From Bosea sp. Tri-49 (GTDB lineage Bacteria; Pseudomonadota; Alphaproteobacteria; Rhizobiales; Beijerinckiaceae), in assembly GCF_003952665.1 (NCBI RefSeq), contig NZ_CP017947.1:372001-436000 (forward strand): a stretch of 64,000 bases of DNA. Direction: 5' to 3'. Below the pieces are notes generated by a model. The model saw only the letters and a list, made by a program, of their open reading frames with translations. It had not been told where the DNA came from and did not search any database. Positions 41,081-49,800 of the stretch are shown piece by piece; the first letter of the stretch is position 1, and every line of letters begins with the position of its first letter. The position numbers and the translations under genes were made by a program.

Positions 41081-42850
41081 TCACCCGCAGTGCCAATCTC
41101 CCCGCTCGGGACAAGCCTTCAGAATCGTCGACAGCGAGAACAGGACGGTCGCGCCGCGGCCACCTCGGCTGGGCGAATTGTAGCTCAGCGGCGCGGCGAC
41201 GGTGATGCCGGCCTCGACCGAATCGTTGAGTTGCAGGCGTACGCCGCCGCCCGCCGCGGAGAGCGACTGGACGATGTCCTTCGGCGCCGCATAGCTGCGG
41301 ACGGCTCCGCCTTCGACGAAGCCGAAGAGCTGCACGTTCTTCAGGAAAGATAGCCCGGGCCGATAGTCGTAGCGTAGCTCTGCCGAACCGGCGATGCCGT
41401 TGTCACCGGCGAGCCATCCGCTTTGGAAGGCGCGCCCGAAGGCGCCGCCACCGAGATAGAACTGCTGTGAGATCAGCAACGCCTCGGAGCTGGCCTGACC
41501 GGAGCCGGCGAGCTTCATCGACCAGCTTTCGCCAAGACCCTGATAGCGCGTCAGCGCACCTTGCAGGAGATAGAAGTCGCCCGAGCCATCGAAACGCGAG
41601 AGCAACGGATCGTAACGGCGCGAGGCATCGTCGATGTCAAACCCCTTGCGCAGGCCGAGCATCGCATAAGTCGTGCCTAGCCAGTCGTCGCGGAGGCGAT
41701 AATCGGCCGTCAGGCTCGCGATCCGCAGGCGATCACGATAATTGATGCCGAAAATGCTCTCCTCGACGATGTTGCTGATGCCCAGCCCGGCGGTCAGCGA
41801 GAGCGATTGCCGCTGTGTCTGCAGTGCGACGACCGTTGCCCTGGCTTCGAGATTCTCTGCATCGGACCGGACACGGCCGAGCCGACGCAGGTCGCCGGGC
41901 CAGACGACGCTGCGCGAGGCCGCGACGCCCACCCGCAGCCAGTCATTGCCGAGCGGCGCATCATAGGAGAGGCGGCCATAGCGCAGCTCCCGTGTCGAGC
42001 CCGGGACCGATGAGAGGTTCACAGCGAGCGTGTCGCCGGGGACGATCAACGAATTCAGCGCGGCGCCGAAATAGGCCTGCCACGGACCGACGGCATTCGA
42101 AGCGGCATTGTCGAAGCCCGCGGAGACGAACACGCTCCAGCTGTGGAGGATCACGGTCAGACGGAACTGCCCGGAGCCGGTGCCGATTTCCTCCAGCGTC
42201 GTGTCCTTGACGCGTACCCCCGGGAGATCGTTGACGAGCAGGAGCTGGCGCTCGAGCGTCGCCAGCCTGGCCGGCGTCTCCTCGGCGATCGGCGCCAGCA
42301 TCCGGCGCGTGCCGAAGCGGTTCGCCTCGTCGCCCTGCACCACCAGTTCTGCGACGGTGCCTGGGATGATCCTGATGGTGACGACGCCGCGCTTGATATC
42401 CTGCGGCGGTATGAGCGCACGCGTGAGGTGATAGCCGGCGTCGCGATGGAGCTTGCTGATCTCGCCAGCGAGGGCGACGAGACCCGCCTGAGAGATCGGC
42501 TTGCCGAGCTTGTCGCGATAGGTGGCCTCGATCTCGCCGGAGCCGAGCGGACTGTCGCCCTCGATCCTCACGGCGGCGAGCGTGAACAGCGCCCGTTCTT
42601 CACCGGTCGGTTGGTCGGGCGCGGATCCCGCCATCCGAACCGAAATCCCATCCCGGGTCTCCTGCAGCCGCTCGGCGCGTCGCTGCTCGAGCCCCTGATC
42701 GGCCGGCTGGATCGGCGGCGGAGACTGGCGGCCGCTCTGGGCATAGGCGGGGCCAATCAAGGCCGGCGAGCACATGAGGAGCGATAGGATCACCGCTCGC
42801 AGACTACCACTGGATAGTCCGCCCACTCGCCGCCATGCCATGTCGAACAT
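41081..42850 (-). CDS. TpsB outer-membrane transporter (ShlB/FhaC/HecB family)
   Basis: 589 residues. A signal peptide ends near PALIGPAYAQ and is followed by the proline-rich linker typical of TpsB. POTRA-type domains follow (FTLAAVRIEGDSPLGSGEIE, ISQAGLVALAGEISKLHRDA, GYHLTRALIPPQDIKRGVVT). The barrel contains SVFVSAGFDNAASNAVG, the conserved FYLGGGAFGRAFQSG, then LQLFGFVEGGAV-type strands. FhaC-type proteins export one large partner each. No filamentous TpsA gene is nearby; the divergent neighbour is a FecR-domain repeat protein. The tail STILKACPERGDWHCG extends beyond the usual last strand. Confidence 0.85.
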   Translation of the reverse strand: MFDMAWRRVGGLSSGSLRAVILSLLMCSPALIGPAYAQSGRQSPPPIQPADQGLEQRRAERLQETRDGISVRMAGSAPDQPTGEERALFTLAAVRIEGDSPLGSGEIEATYRDKLGKPISQAGLVALAGEISKLHRDAGYHLTRALIPPQDIKRGVVTIRIIPGTVAELVVQGDEANRFGTRRMLAPIAEETPARLATLERQLLLVNDLPGVRVKDTTLEEIGTGSGQFRLTVILHSWSVFVSAGFDNAASNAVGPWQAYFGAALNSLIVPGDTLAVNLSSVPGSTRELRYGRLSYDAPLGNDWLRVGVAASRSVVWPGDLRRLGRVRSDAENLEARATVVALQTQRQSLSLTAGLGISNIVEESIFGINYRDRLRIASLTADYRLRDDWLGTTYAMLGLRKGFDIDDASRRYDPLLSRFDGSGDFYLLQGALTRYQGLGESWSMKLAGSGQASSEALLISQQFYLGGGAFGRAFQSGWLAGDNGIAGSAELRYDYRPGLSFLKNVQLFGFVEGGAVRSYAAPKDIVQSLSAAGGGVRLQLNDSVEAGITVAAPLSYNSPSRGGRGATVLFSLSTILKACPERGDWHCG

Positions 42851-43031
42851 GCACCCGTCTGTTGGGCTTTTGCCCAGCCTTCCCCGCTCAAAAACCGTAA
42901 ATAGACATGGTTAATCAGGACTTAATGCTTCCTCCTGTTTCAGAGCGTTGCGCTAAGCCAGCGTTCAGAACTGCCTGCTAGAAGGCAGGATAGCCGGCTT
43001 TGCACGACCTCCAGAACGGAGACTGCCCCCC

Positions 43032-44594
43032 ATGCTACGAGCGACCCGCATCCTCTTCGCTGCGGGCCTTCTGGCCCTTTTGCGTGCGTTGGGCCCGAAC
43101 GAGGCTTTCGCCCAAGACAATATCTGGCAGGTCAGCAAGGTCTCGGGCGAAGCCTGGGTCGCAGGTTCCGGCGTTCAACAGGTGTCGCTCGGCCAGGCCT
43201 CGACGCTCAGGCCCGGCGATATGATCCGTACCGGGCGCAACGGCCGTGTCCTTTTGGTGCGCGGGGCGGAGAGCATGCTGATCTCCGCCAATTCGCAGGT
43301 CGCCGTGCCGACGACGAACGGCTCGGGCCGCTCGACGATCCTCCAGCAGGCCGGGTCGATCCTGCTCGACGTGGAGAAGCGGAACGTCCAACATTTCGAA
43401 GTCGAGACCCCCTTTCTTGCCGCCGTGGTCAAGGGCACGCAGTTCCGTGTTACGGTGACCTCGGGCAGCGCCAAGGTCGACGTCCAGCGCGGCCAGGTCC
43501 AGGTCAGCGATTTCCGCTCGGGTCAGTTCGTGCTGGTCCAGCCCGGGCAGGCCGCCAGCGTCGCTGGAAACGGTGCGGCCGGCCTCAGGCTCTCCGGTAC
43601 GGGACAATTCAACCCGACCCAGCAGGGAGCACCGCGCACACCCTCCATTCGTCCGATTTCGGTTCCACGCGAGGGCCTGCCGCCGCCAGTCGGTGCCGCC
43701 CGCGAGGAGCGCCGGGCCAGTGGCGGCGAAGGTTCTGGCAAAGCCGTTTCCGTCAGTGGCGGAACGGTGCGCATCGGCGCGACATTGGGCGAGGCTAAAG
43801 TCAACGTGCATGCGGTGACCAAGGGGCTGGCGCGCAATGTGGGCGACGGAGCCGTCTCCTCCGGGCGCGTGCAGGCCACGTTCTGGTCGACTGGAGAGGT
43901 TTCGCCAGCGATCAACGCCTCGAATAATGGTCAGCCAATCGGCAATTTGGAAAACACGAGATCGGATGGCGTGACAGCTTCGGCGAACGTCAACAGCCAG
44001 GCGAACGGTCGTAGCAATGGCGCAGGCGTCTCAGCCAAAGGCAGCAGCAACGACTCAACGAAAGTCTCCGGCAACGCCGGCGGGAACGGCAACGGCAATG
44101 GCGGCGGGAACGGCAACGGCAACGCCGGTGGGAACGGCAACGGCAACGCCGGCGGGAATGGTAACGGCAATGCCGGCGGGAACGGCAACGGCAACGCCGG
44201 CGGGAACGGCAACGGCAACGCCGGCGGGAACGGCAACGGCAACGCCGGCGGGAATGGCAACGGCAATGCCGGCGGGAATGGCAATGGCAATGCCGGCGGG
44301 AACGGCAACGGCAATGCCGGCGGGAACGGCAATGGCAATGCCGGCGGGAACGGCAACGGCAATGCCGGCGGGAACGGCAATGGCAATGCCGGCGGGAATG
44401 GCAACGGCAATGCCGGCGGGAACGGCAATGGCAATGCCGGCGGGAACGGCAACGGCAATGCCGGCGGGAATGGCAATGGCAACGCCGGCGGGAACGGGAA
44501 CGGCAATGGCGGCTTGAATCTGGGCCTGAACCTGGGCGTCGTGAACGTCGGGGTGAGCCTCGGCGGGAGCGGCGTCGGGAATTCCCGACGCTGA
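43032..44594 (+). CDS. FecR-domain surface protein with Gly-Asn repeats
   Basis: 520 residues. A signal peptide (RILFAAGLLALLRALG, ending near AFAQ) is followed by a FecR-type beta domain: VSKVSGEAWVAG, STLRPGDMIRTGRNGRVLL and HFEVETPFLAAVVKGTQFRV, then GQVQVSDF. After a spacer to about residue 345 come 18 repeats of GGNGNGNA and a short tail (LNLGLNLGVVNVGVSLGG). Exported and probably surface-bound. Not a FecR regulator: no transmembrane anti-sigma part. Divergent from the TpsB gene with 181 bases between, and followed by a CHASE2 protein gene, so secretion by TpsB is possible but unproven. Confidence 0.75.
   Translation: MLRATRILFAAGLLALLRALGPNEAFAQDNIWQVSKVSGEAWVAGSGVQQVSLGQASTLRPGDMIRTGRNGRVLLVRGAESMLISANSQVAVPTTNGSGRSTILQQAGSILLDVEKRNVQHFEVETPFLAAVVKGTQFRVTVTSGSAKVDVQRGQVQVSDFRSGQFVLVQPGQAASVAGNGAAGLRLSGTGQFNPTQQGAPRTPSIRPISVPREGLPPPVGAAREERRASGGEGSGKAVSVSGGTVRIGATLGEAKVNVHAVTKGLARNVGDGAVSSGRVQATFWSTGEVSPAINASNNGQPIGNLENTRSDGVTASANVNSQANGRSNGAGVSAKGSSNDSTKVSGNAGGNGNGNGGGNGNGNAGGNGNGNAGGNGNGNAGGNGNGNAGGNGNGNAGGNGNGNAGGNGNGNAGGNGNGNAGGNGNGNAGGNGNGNAGGNGNGNAGGNGNGNAGGNGNGNAGGNGNGNAGGNGNGNAGGNGNGNAGGNGNGNGGLNLGLNLGVVNVGVSLGGSGVGNSRR
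44079..44510 (+). repeat. 18 tandem 24-bp repeats
   Basis: Units begin GGCGGGAACGGCAACGGC and code GGNGNGNA. Differences between units are mostly silent AAC/AAT changes, so the array has been homogenised recently. Gain or loss of units stays in frame. Other frames on both strands are also open only because of the repeat. Confidence 0.95.
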
Positions 44595-44674
44595 TTCTCT
44601 TGACGGAATGGTCAGCTTTCCTGGGCTAGGGTCGGGCTGATTGACCTCAATGCCCGGCAGGGTGGCGGACGGAC

Positions 44675-47389
44675 GTGACGCTGTATCGGCCACACCTCAT
44701 TGCCTTTGGGCTGCTTGCGCTGGCCTGGCTGGTCGGCCTGCCTGGGGCGCTCGCGGATCTCATCGGCGACAAGCGCTTTCTCTGGCCGAAACGTCCTGCC
44801 AGCGAAACCATCGCGCTGGTCGAGATCGATGCTCCCTCCCTGGCGCGTATCGGTGTCTGGCCGTGGCCGCGCCGCCATCACGCCAAGCTGATCGAGCAGC
44901 TCGAGGCGGCAGGCGCCACTGAGATCCTCTTCGACGTCGACTTCAGCGCCCGCTCCAATCCGACTGATGATGCAACCTTTGCGGAGGCGCTGGCGAAGGC
45001 CGGCGGCTCTGTTGTGCTGGCGACTTTCCAGCAGAGGGCCGGCGACCTCAATCGCGGGCTGACACTGCACGTCAACCGGCCCTTGCCCGAGTTCGCTGCT
45101 CACAGCTGGCCGGCCGTGGTCAATGTCCTGCCCGAGACGGACGGGCTGGTTCGCCGCTACGGCCTGGGCGCGCGCATCGGCGAGTTCCTGCCGTCATTTG
45201 GTGCGTTGCTGGTCGGCCGCCATGACGAGCACGGCTCACCGTTCCGTATCGATTTCAGCATCAGGACCGATACGGTTCCAACCGTGTCCTACACCGCGGT
45301 GCTCGATGGCGAGCCACAGGCACTGGCACGGCTCAAGGGACGCAAGATCATCGTCGCTGGAACGGCGGTCGAATTGGGCGACCGCTTCAACGTCCCCAAC
45401 GGCCGCGTTATTCCAGGTTCCATGCTGCAGCTTCTGGCCGCTGAATCGCTGCTGCAGGGCCGTGACCTGCAGAGCACTAGCCTGCCATTATCGATCGCCG
45501 GAACGCTCGCCATTCTCGCGGGGATGGTTCTGCTCTGGCGCCGAACCAGCGCAAGCACGCGTGTCGCCGTCGTGCTGTGGACGGCGGCTGCGCTGGAGAT
45601 CGGCGCGCTTCTGATCCAGGCGAACTGGCCGGTCATCGTCGACACGAGCAGCTGGCACCTTCTACTCGGCGCCTATCTGATCGCCGTAGCGCTTCATGAA
45701 ATCGACCTGCGCGGGCTGCTGCGCGGCATCGCCGAGCGGCGTTTCCAGCGCATCGCGATGTCGCTGGGCGATGGGCTCGTCTGCCTCGACGACCACGGGC
45801 GCATCGTCTTCTGGAACCCGGGAGCCGCCAGGATTTTCGGCTATTTTGAAGAGGATGCGCTCGGCAAGCCTTTCACTGCCTGCCTCGCCGATTCCGGCGA
45901 CGTCACGTCGGCGCAGCTCACTCGCCTCCATGACGCTGCGGCGACACAGGCCGCGGACGACCACGTCCTCGATCTCGTTGGCGTCAGGCGCAATGGCGAG
46001 CGCTTTGCCCTAGAGGCCAGCATCTCCAGCTGGCAAGGGACCGATGGGCGTCAGTTCGGCCTTGTTCTGCGCGACATCACCGTGAAGCAGCGTGAACGTG
46101 AGCGGATTCGCTATCTGGCCGAGCATGACGACCTGACGGGGCTGTTCAATCGACATGCGCTCGGGGAGCGCCTCTCGGCGCAGTTGGAGAAGGACGGCAT
46201 ACTCGTATCGGCCGTGCTGCTGATCGGCATCGACCGGTTTCACCAGCTCAGCGATATCCATGGCCGTGAATTCGGCGATCGCGTGCTCGTCGCGTTCGCC
46301 GATCGGCTGCGCTTGCTGGTGCCTCCCGATGCTGAGGCGGCTCGCTTTGCCGATGACGAATTTGCCTTGATCCTTCCGCAGGAACGCGTTGCGGCCGTGG
46401 CGGATGATATCGCGCGTGATTTTGGATCTGCGGCGCTCGTCTTTGGCGAGTGGCGCCAGCGGGTGACGGTGCGCATCGGTTATGCTGTTGCCGAGCCGGG
46501 CTGGAGCGCCGATCACCTGATCGGAAACGCTCACCTGGCGCTCGAGGCAGCCGCCTCGGCCGGCGAGGAGCAGGCTATCGGCTTCGCCGCCGCGATGCGC
46601 GACAGGATCGCATCCCAACTGGCACTTGAAGCCGAGCTCCGTCTTGCCCTGGAGAAGAACCAGTTCGAATTGTTCTACCAGCCGCAAGTGCTCCTGTCGG
46701 ATCGGAGCGTGATCGGGGCGGAAGCCCTGATCCGCTGGCGCCATCCAGTGCGTGGTCTCGTGCCGCCGGGGCAGTTCATCCCAGTGCTGAACAATTCCCC
46801 GTTGTCCGACGCAGTCGCGAACTGGGTTCTGGCCACGGCTTGCCGGCAGTCCCGGCGCTGGCAGATGGCAGGCACGCCGATCCGTGTAGGCGTCAACCTC
46901 TCGCCTTCGCAGTTGCAGGGCAGCGATCTACAGGACACCGTCGCCGCGCTGCTCGACCAAACCGGCCTCGCCCCCGACCTGCTCGAACTGGAAGTCACCG
47001 AAGATATCCTGATCGAGGACGCCGAGAAGGCGCAGAAGACGTTCCGCGAGATCCGCGCGCGCGGCGTCAAGATCGCCTTTGACGATTTCGGGACCGGATA
47101 TGGCAGCCTGAGTTATCTCAAGGCGTTCCCGCTCGACACGCTGAAGATCGACCAGACCTTTGTGCGCCAGCTGCTGAATGACAGCGGCGATGCCGCCATC
47201 GTCCGCGCCACCATCGACCTTGGCCGCTCACTCGGCCTGTCGATCATTGCGGAAGGGATCGAGGACGTCGAAACCGCTAATCGTCTCAAGAGTATGGGAT
47301 GCGAGGAAGGACAGGGTTATCACTTCGGACGGCCGCTTCCTGGGGCTGAATTCGAGCAGCTATTCCTGGCAGGCCGGCAAGTCGCCTAG
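44675..47389 (+). CDS. CHASE2-PAS-GGDEF-EAL c-di-GMP protein
   Basis: 904 residues from a GTG. A signal anchor (HLIAFGLLALAWLVGLPG) leads into a periplasmic CHASE2 domain (ETIALVEIDAPSLARIGVWP to about residue 260), then three membrane helices. A PAS domain follows (FQRIAMSLGDGLVCLDDHGR, FWNPGAARIFGY), a GGDEF domain whose active-site loop reads RFADDEFALIL instead of GGDEF, and an EAL domain with GAEALIRW, NLSPSQL, ELEVTEDIL, FDDFGTGYGSLSYL and IAEGIED. The EAL site is complete and the GGDEF loop altered, so phosphodiesterase activity tuned by GTP is likely. It probably senses an envelope signal linked to the neighbouring FecR/TpsB pair. Confidence 0.85.
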   Translation: MTLYRPHLIAFGLLALAWLVGLPGALADLIGDKRFLWPKRPASETIALVEIDAPSLARIGVWPWPRRHHAKLIEQLEAAGATEILFDVDFSARSNPTDDATFAEALAKAGGSVVLATFQQRAGDLNRGLTLHVNRPLPEFAAHSWPAVVNVLPETDGLVRRYGLGARIGEFLPSFGALLVGRHDEHGSPFRIDFSIRTDTVPTVSYTAVLDGEPQALARLKGRKIIVAGTAVELGDRFNVPNGRVIPGSMLQLLAAESLLQGRDLQSTSLPLSIAGTLAILAGMVLLWRRTSASTRVAVVLWTAAALEIGALLIQANWPVIVDTSSWHLLLGAYLIAVALHEIDLRGLLRGIAERRFQRIAMSLGDGLVCLDDHGRIVFWNPGAARIFGYFEEDALGKPFTACLADSGDVTSAQLTRLHDAAATQAADDHVLDLVGVRRNGERFALEASISSWQGTDGRQFGLVLRDITVKQRERERIRYLAEHDDLTGLFNRHALGERLSAQLEKDGILVSAVLLIGIDRFHQLSDIHGREFGDRVLVAFADRLRLLVPPDAEAARFADDEFALILPQERVAAVADDIARDFGSAALVFGEWRQRVTVRIGYAVAEPGWSADHLIGNAHLALEAAASAGEEQAIGFAAAMRDRIASQLALEAELRLALEKNQFELFYQPQVLLSDRSVIGAEALIRWRHPVRGLVPPGQFIPVLNNSPLSDAVANWVLATACRQSRRWQMAGTPIRVGVNLSPSQLQGSDLQDTVAALLDQTGLAPDLLELEVTEDILIEDAEKAQKTFREIRARGVKIAFDDFGTGYGSLSYLKAFPLDTLKIDQTFVRQLLNDSGDAAIVRATIDLGRSLGLSIIAEGIEDVETANRLKSMGCEEGQGYHFGRPLPGAEFEQLFLAGRQVA

Positions 47390-47480
47390 CGGGGCGCGCC
47401 CTGTGCCGGATGCTGGCTTAAAGTCGCGGGGCATTAGCACCTACCCGCCACGGATGCGGTTATCTCTCACGCACAAATCC

Positions 47481-47506
47481 GGAACTTTTTATAAGGGTTC
47501 TAAGTT
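47481..47506 (+). promoter_or_regulatory. EcfG-like promoter, degenerate -10
   Basis: GGAAC at 47481-47485, a 17-nt spacer and AGTT (consensus CGTT) at 47503-47506, upstream of the DUF1236 gene. Confidence 0.35.
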
Positions 47507-47543
47507 GGAGCCTCGATCTGGGGGAACACCAGGAGATCGACCC

Positions 47544-47957
47544 ATGAAAAAACTCATCGTTGCAGCCGCCATCGCGCTAGCTCCGTTTGTGGCACTCGCC
47601 CAAAATCCTCAAGGCGCGCAGGGCGGTGCGGCCGGCGGCGCTGCCGCAGGCGCAGTCGGTGGTGCAGTTGTCGGTGGACCGGTCGGCGCAGTAGTCGGGG
47701 GCGTAGGCGGTGCGGTTGTCGGCGGGATCATTGGAGACAACACGCCGCGCTTCAAGACGTATGTCACCGAACAGCGGGTTCCCTCCTACACCTATGCGGA
47801 GGAGGTTCGCGTTGGATCGGTGCTTCCTGACCGGGGCGTGACCTATCGCGAGGTGCCGGCCGAGTATGGCGTCAAAGGATACCGCTACACCGTAGTCAAT
47901 AACCGCACAGTGCTGGTTGAACCGGGAACCCGCAGGGTCGTCCAGGTGATCGAATAG
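47544..47957 (+). CDS. DUF1236 protein with glycine zipper
   Basis: 137 residues. Signal peptide MKKLIVAAAIALAPFVALAQ, a glycine-zipper segment (GGAVVGGPVGAVVGGVGGAV) and one DUF1236 unit (SYTYAEEVRVGSVLPDRGVT, then YRYTVVNNRTVLVEPGTRRV). Exported and envelope-associated; function of DUF1236 unknown. AGGAG precedes the ATG. Ends at its own terminator. Confidence 0.8.
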   Translation: MKKLIVAAAIALAPFVALAQNPQGAQGGAAGGAAAGAVGGAVVGGPVGAVVGGVGGAVVGGIIGDNTPRFKTYVTEQRVPSYTYAEEVRVGSVLPDRGVTYREVPAEYGVKGYRYTVVNNRTVLVEPGTRRVVQVIE

Positions 47958-47967
47958 GCCGATTGTC

Positions 47968-47995
47968 GGATCCCGCATCGTTTTATGCGGGATCC
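47968..47995 (+). terminator. Terminator hairpin after DUF1236 gene
   Basis: Perfect 11-bp stem (GGATCCCGCAT / ATGCGGGATCC), then ACCTTTTGTCTT. Confidence 0.75.
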
Positions 47996-48117
47996 ACCTT
48001 TTGTCTTAGGTCGATCGGCACCCTTCGAATGGCCTCCACCCTCAAAAAAGGGAGGAGGACAGGCAGCATTTACTTGCTCTTTAGGGTGCCGGCGTCCGAA
48101 GCTCGGAAGCATGTCCC

Positions 48118-49560
48118 ATGAATCAATTTGCAGGCATCGCCACCATCGCGATCATCGCTCACGCCGGTATCGCTTGGGCGCAACCAGTCATTGTCGGCCC
48201 GGGAGAAGGCCCCGTTCAGGTAGAACGCGCGCCGCGCGAAGCGCCGGGGCGTGCGCTTGAGCCAGAAACAGCCCCGGCGCAACGCATGTATGCTCCAGGC
48301 TCCGAACGCGGTGAAAATCAGTCAGGCCAAGATCCACAACGCGGCTCTGGCCAGCGACGCGAACGCGACCAGGCCCAACGGGAACGACCAGACCCAGCGC
48401 CGAGCTCGCGCGCTCAGCAAGAGCAGCCAAGAGAGCGACAGCAAAGAGAGGCGCAACAGCAGCGCGAGCAGGCGCAGCGTGAGCGGCAAGACGACCGCAA
48501 TGGCCGCAGGCCGACCGAGCAGGCTCAGCCCGACAACCGCGCCCCACGATCGCCCGACACAGCGCAGCCGCAGCGGCCGGACAATCGGCCAGCTGCTCCG
48601 AGCACGGCGCAGCCTGCCCCCCGGCAGGACGATCAGCAGCGGCCCGGAATCAATGCGCAGCGCCCGGATGCGACGCAGCCCGCAATGACCAGCCCGCAGC
48701 CGGCCGAGAACCGTGCCGCGCCGAGCGGCCAGTCCACCGACAATGCACAGGCCGGTACCGACAACCAGCGCATTGCCGACACGGTTCGCCAGCGCGTCGA
48801 GCGTAACGAGGTCCGTCCGGTTCAGAATCTCGGGGTTTCCGTCTCGGTCGGTGCCGAATTGCCCTCGCGCGTGCAGCTCCAGCCCTTGCCGAGCGAGATC
48901 GCCGCGGTCAGGCCGCAATACCGGGACTATCGCTACACGGTCTCCGAGCGTGAGATCGTCATCGTCGATCCCCGCGACCGTCGTATCGTCGAGGTGATTG
49001 ATCGCCGCGGCGGCAGAGGCGGGAACGTCGACGTCTACGCGGCCTTCGAGCGTCAACGCGACGTCAGGCGCTGGCACCGGCCGGATTCGGTCGTCTTCCG
49101 TCAAGGCGTTGTCCTGCCTGCCGGCGTGCCCTATCATGACGTCCCTGACGAGCTGATCGAGCGCCATCCCGACTGGCGCGGCTATCAATACGTCATGACC
49201 GAGAGCGAGGAAGTCGCGATCGTCGAGCCGCGCACGCGGCGCATCGTCGAGGTCGTCGACAAGCGCGCATCGCAATCGGCCGCCGCGGCGCCTGCTGGCG
49301 CAAGTCCGCCTCCGTCGAACGGTACGGCGGACCGGCACGAACTCGCCCGCATGATCCTAGCAGATGCCAGGCCCGGTGAGATCCAGGGCGTCGACGGCCT
49401 GAAGGGCGCGATCCTGCCGCCGCAGGTCGCGTTGCGGCCGCTGCCGGCCGAGGTCGAGCAGCAGGATCAACAGTTGCGCGGCTATCAATACGCGCTGATC
49501 GGCGACGATGTGCTGATCGTGGATCCCAGAAGCCGCGAGATCGTTGAGGTCATCGAATAG
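48118..49560 (+). CDS. Exported protein with three DUF1236 units
   Basis: 480 residues. A signal peptide (NQFAGIATIAIIAHAGIAWA) is followed by about 190 residues of disordered Q/R/P-rich sequence and three DUF1236 units: YRYTVSEREIVIVDPRDRRI, YQYVMTESEEVAIVEPRTRR and YQYALIGDDVLIVDPRSREI, each ending VEV-I/V. The 137-aa neighbour has a single unit, so the unit has multiplied here. Probably a periplasmic or surface protein; no catalytic motif. Confidence 0.8.
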   Translation: MNQFAGIATIAIIAHAGIAWAQPVIVGPGEGPVQVERAPREAPGRALEPETAPAQRMYAPGSERGENQSGQDPQRGSGQRRERDQAQRERPDPAPSSRAQQEQPRERQQREAQQQREQAQRERQDDRNGRRPTEQAQPDNRAPRSPDTAQPQRPDNRPAAPSTAQPAPRQDDQQRPGINAQRPDATQPAMTSPQPAENRAAPSGQSTDNAQAGTDNQRIADTVRQRVERNEVRPVQNLGVSVSVGAELPSRVQLQPLPSEIAAVRPQYRDYRYTVSEREIVIVDPRDRRIVEVIDRRGGRGGNVDVYAAFERQRDVRRWHRPDSVVFRQGVVLPAGVPYHDVPDELIERHPDWRGYQYVMTESEEVAIVEPRTRRIVEVVDKRASQSAAAAPAGASPPPSNGTADRHELARMILADARPGEIQGVDGLKGAILPPQVALRPLPAEVEQQDQQLRGYQYALIGDDVLIVDPRSREIVEVIE

Positions 49561-49590
49561 TGTCCTGACGATCTAAACACGCATGGTACG

Positions 49591-49622
49591 CCCGGTCTCG
49601 CATTTGCGAGGCCGGGTCTCTT
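49591..49622 (+). terminator. Terminator hairpin after the long DUF1236 gene
   Basis: 11-bp stem with one G-U pair (CCCGGTCTCGC / GCGAGGCCGGG, loop ATTT), then TCTCTT. Confidence 0.65.
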
Positions 49623-49745
49623 ATCGTTGAGCAAGAGCTGTGGCCCTGTTGGCCACAGGAGCAACTTCACCAGCTCGGCTCGCATCAAAGTGAACATTCC
49701 CGATATCGGGTTCAGGCTGGACTCGGCGCTGACCGCCCGCGACTA

Positions 49746-49787
49746 TCCTCTGCTTCCGGGCACCCAGCTAACGTCGGCTTCTGGCGC
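49746..49787. repeat. Dispersed 42-bp intergenic repeat, copy 3
   Basis: More diverged relative of 25039-25080; the 3' half AACGTCGGCTTCTGGCGC is the best match. It lies between the long DUF1236 gene and the convergent chemoreceptor gene. Confidence 0.4.
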
Positions 49788-49800
49788 CAAGCCGACCAGC

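Noticed and set aside
44079..44510. Possible CRISPR array
   Set aside because: Units are contiguous 24-bp coding repeats with no variable spacers and no cas gene nearby.
43931..44693. Long open frames on both strands across the 24-bp repeats
   Set aside because: They exist only because the repeat unit has no stop in any frame; products are pure dipeptide-like repeats and the FecR frame with signal peptide is the coding one.
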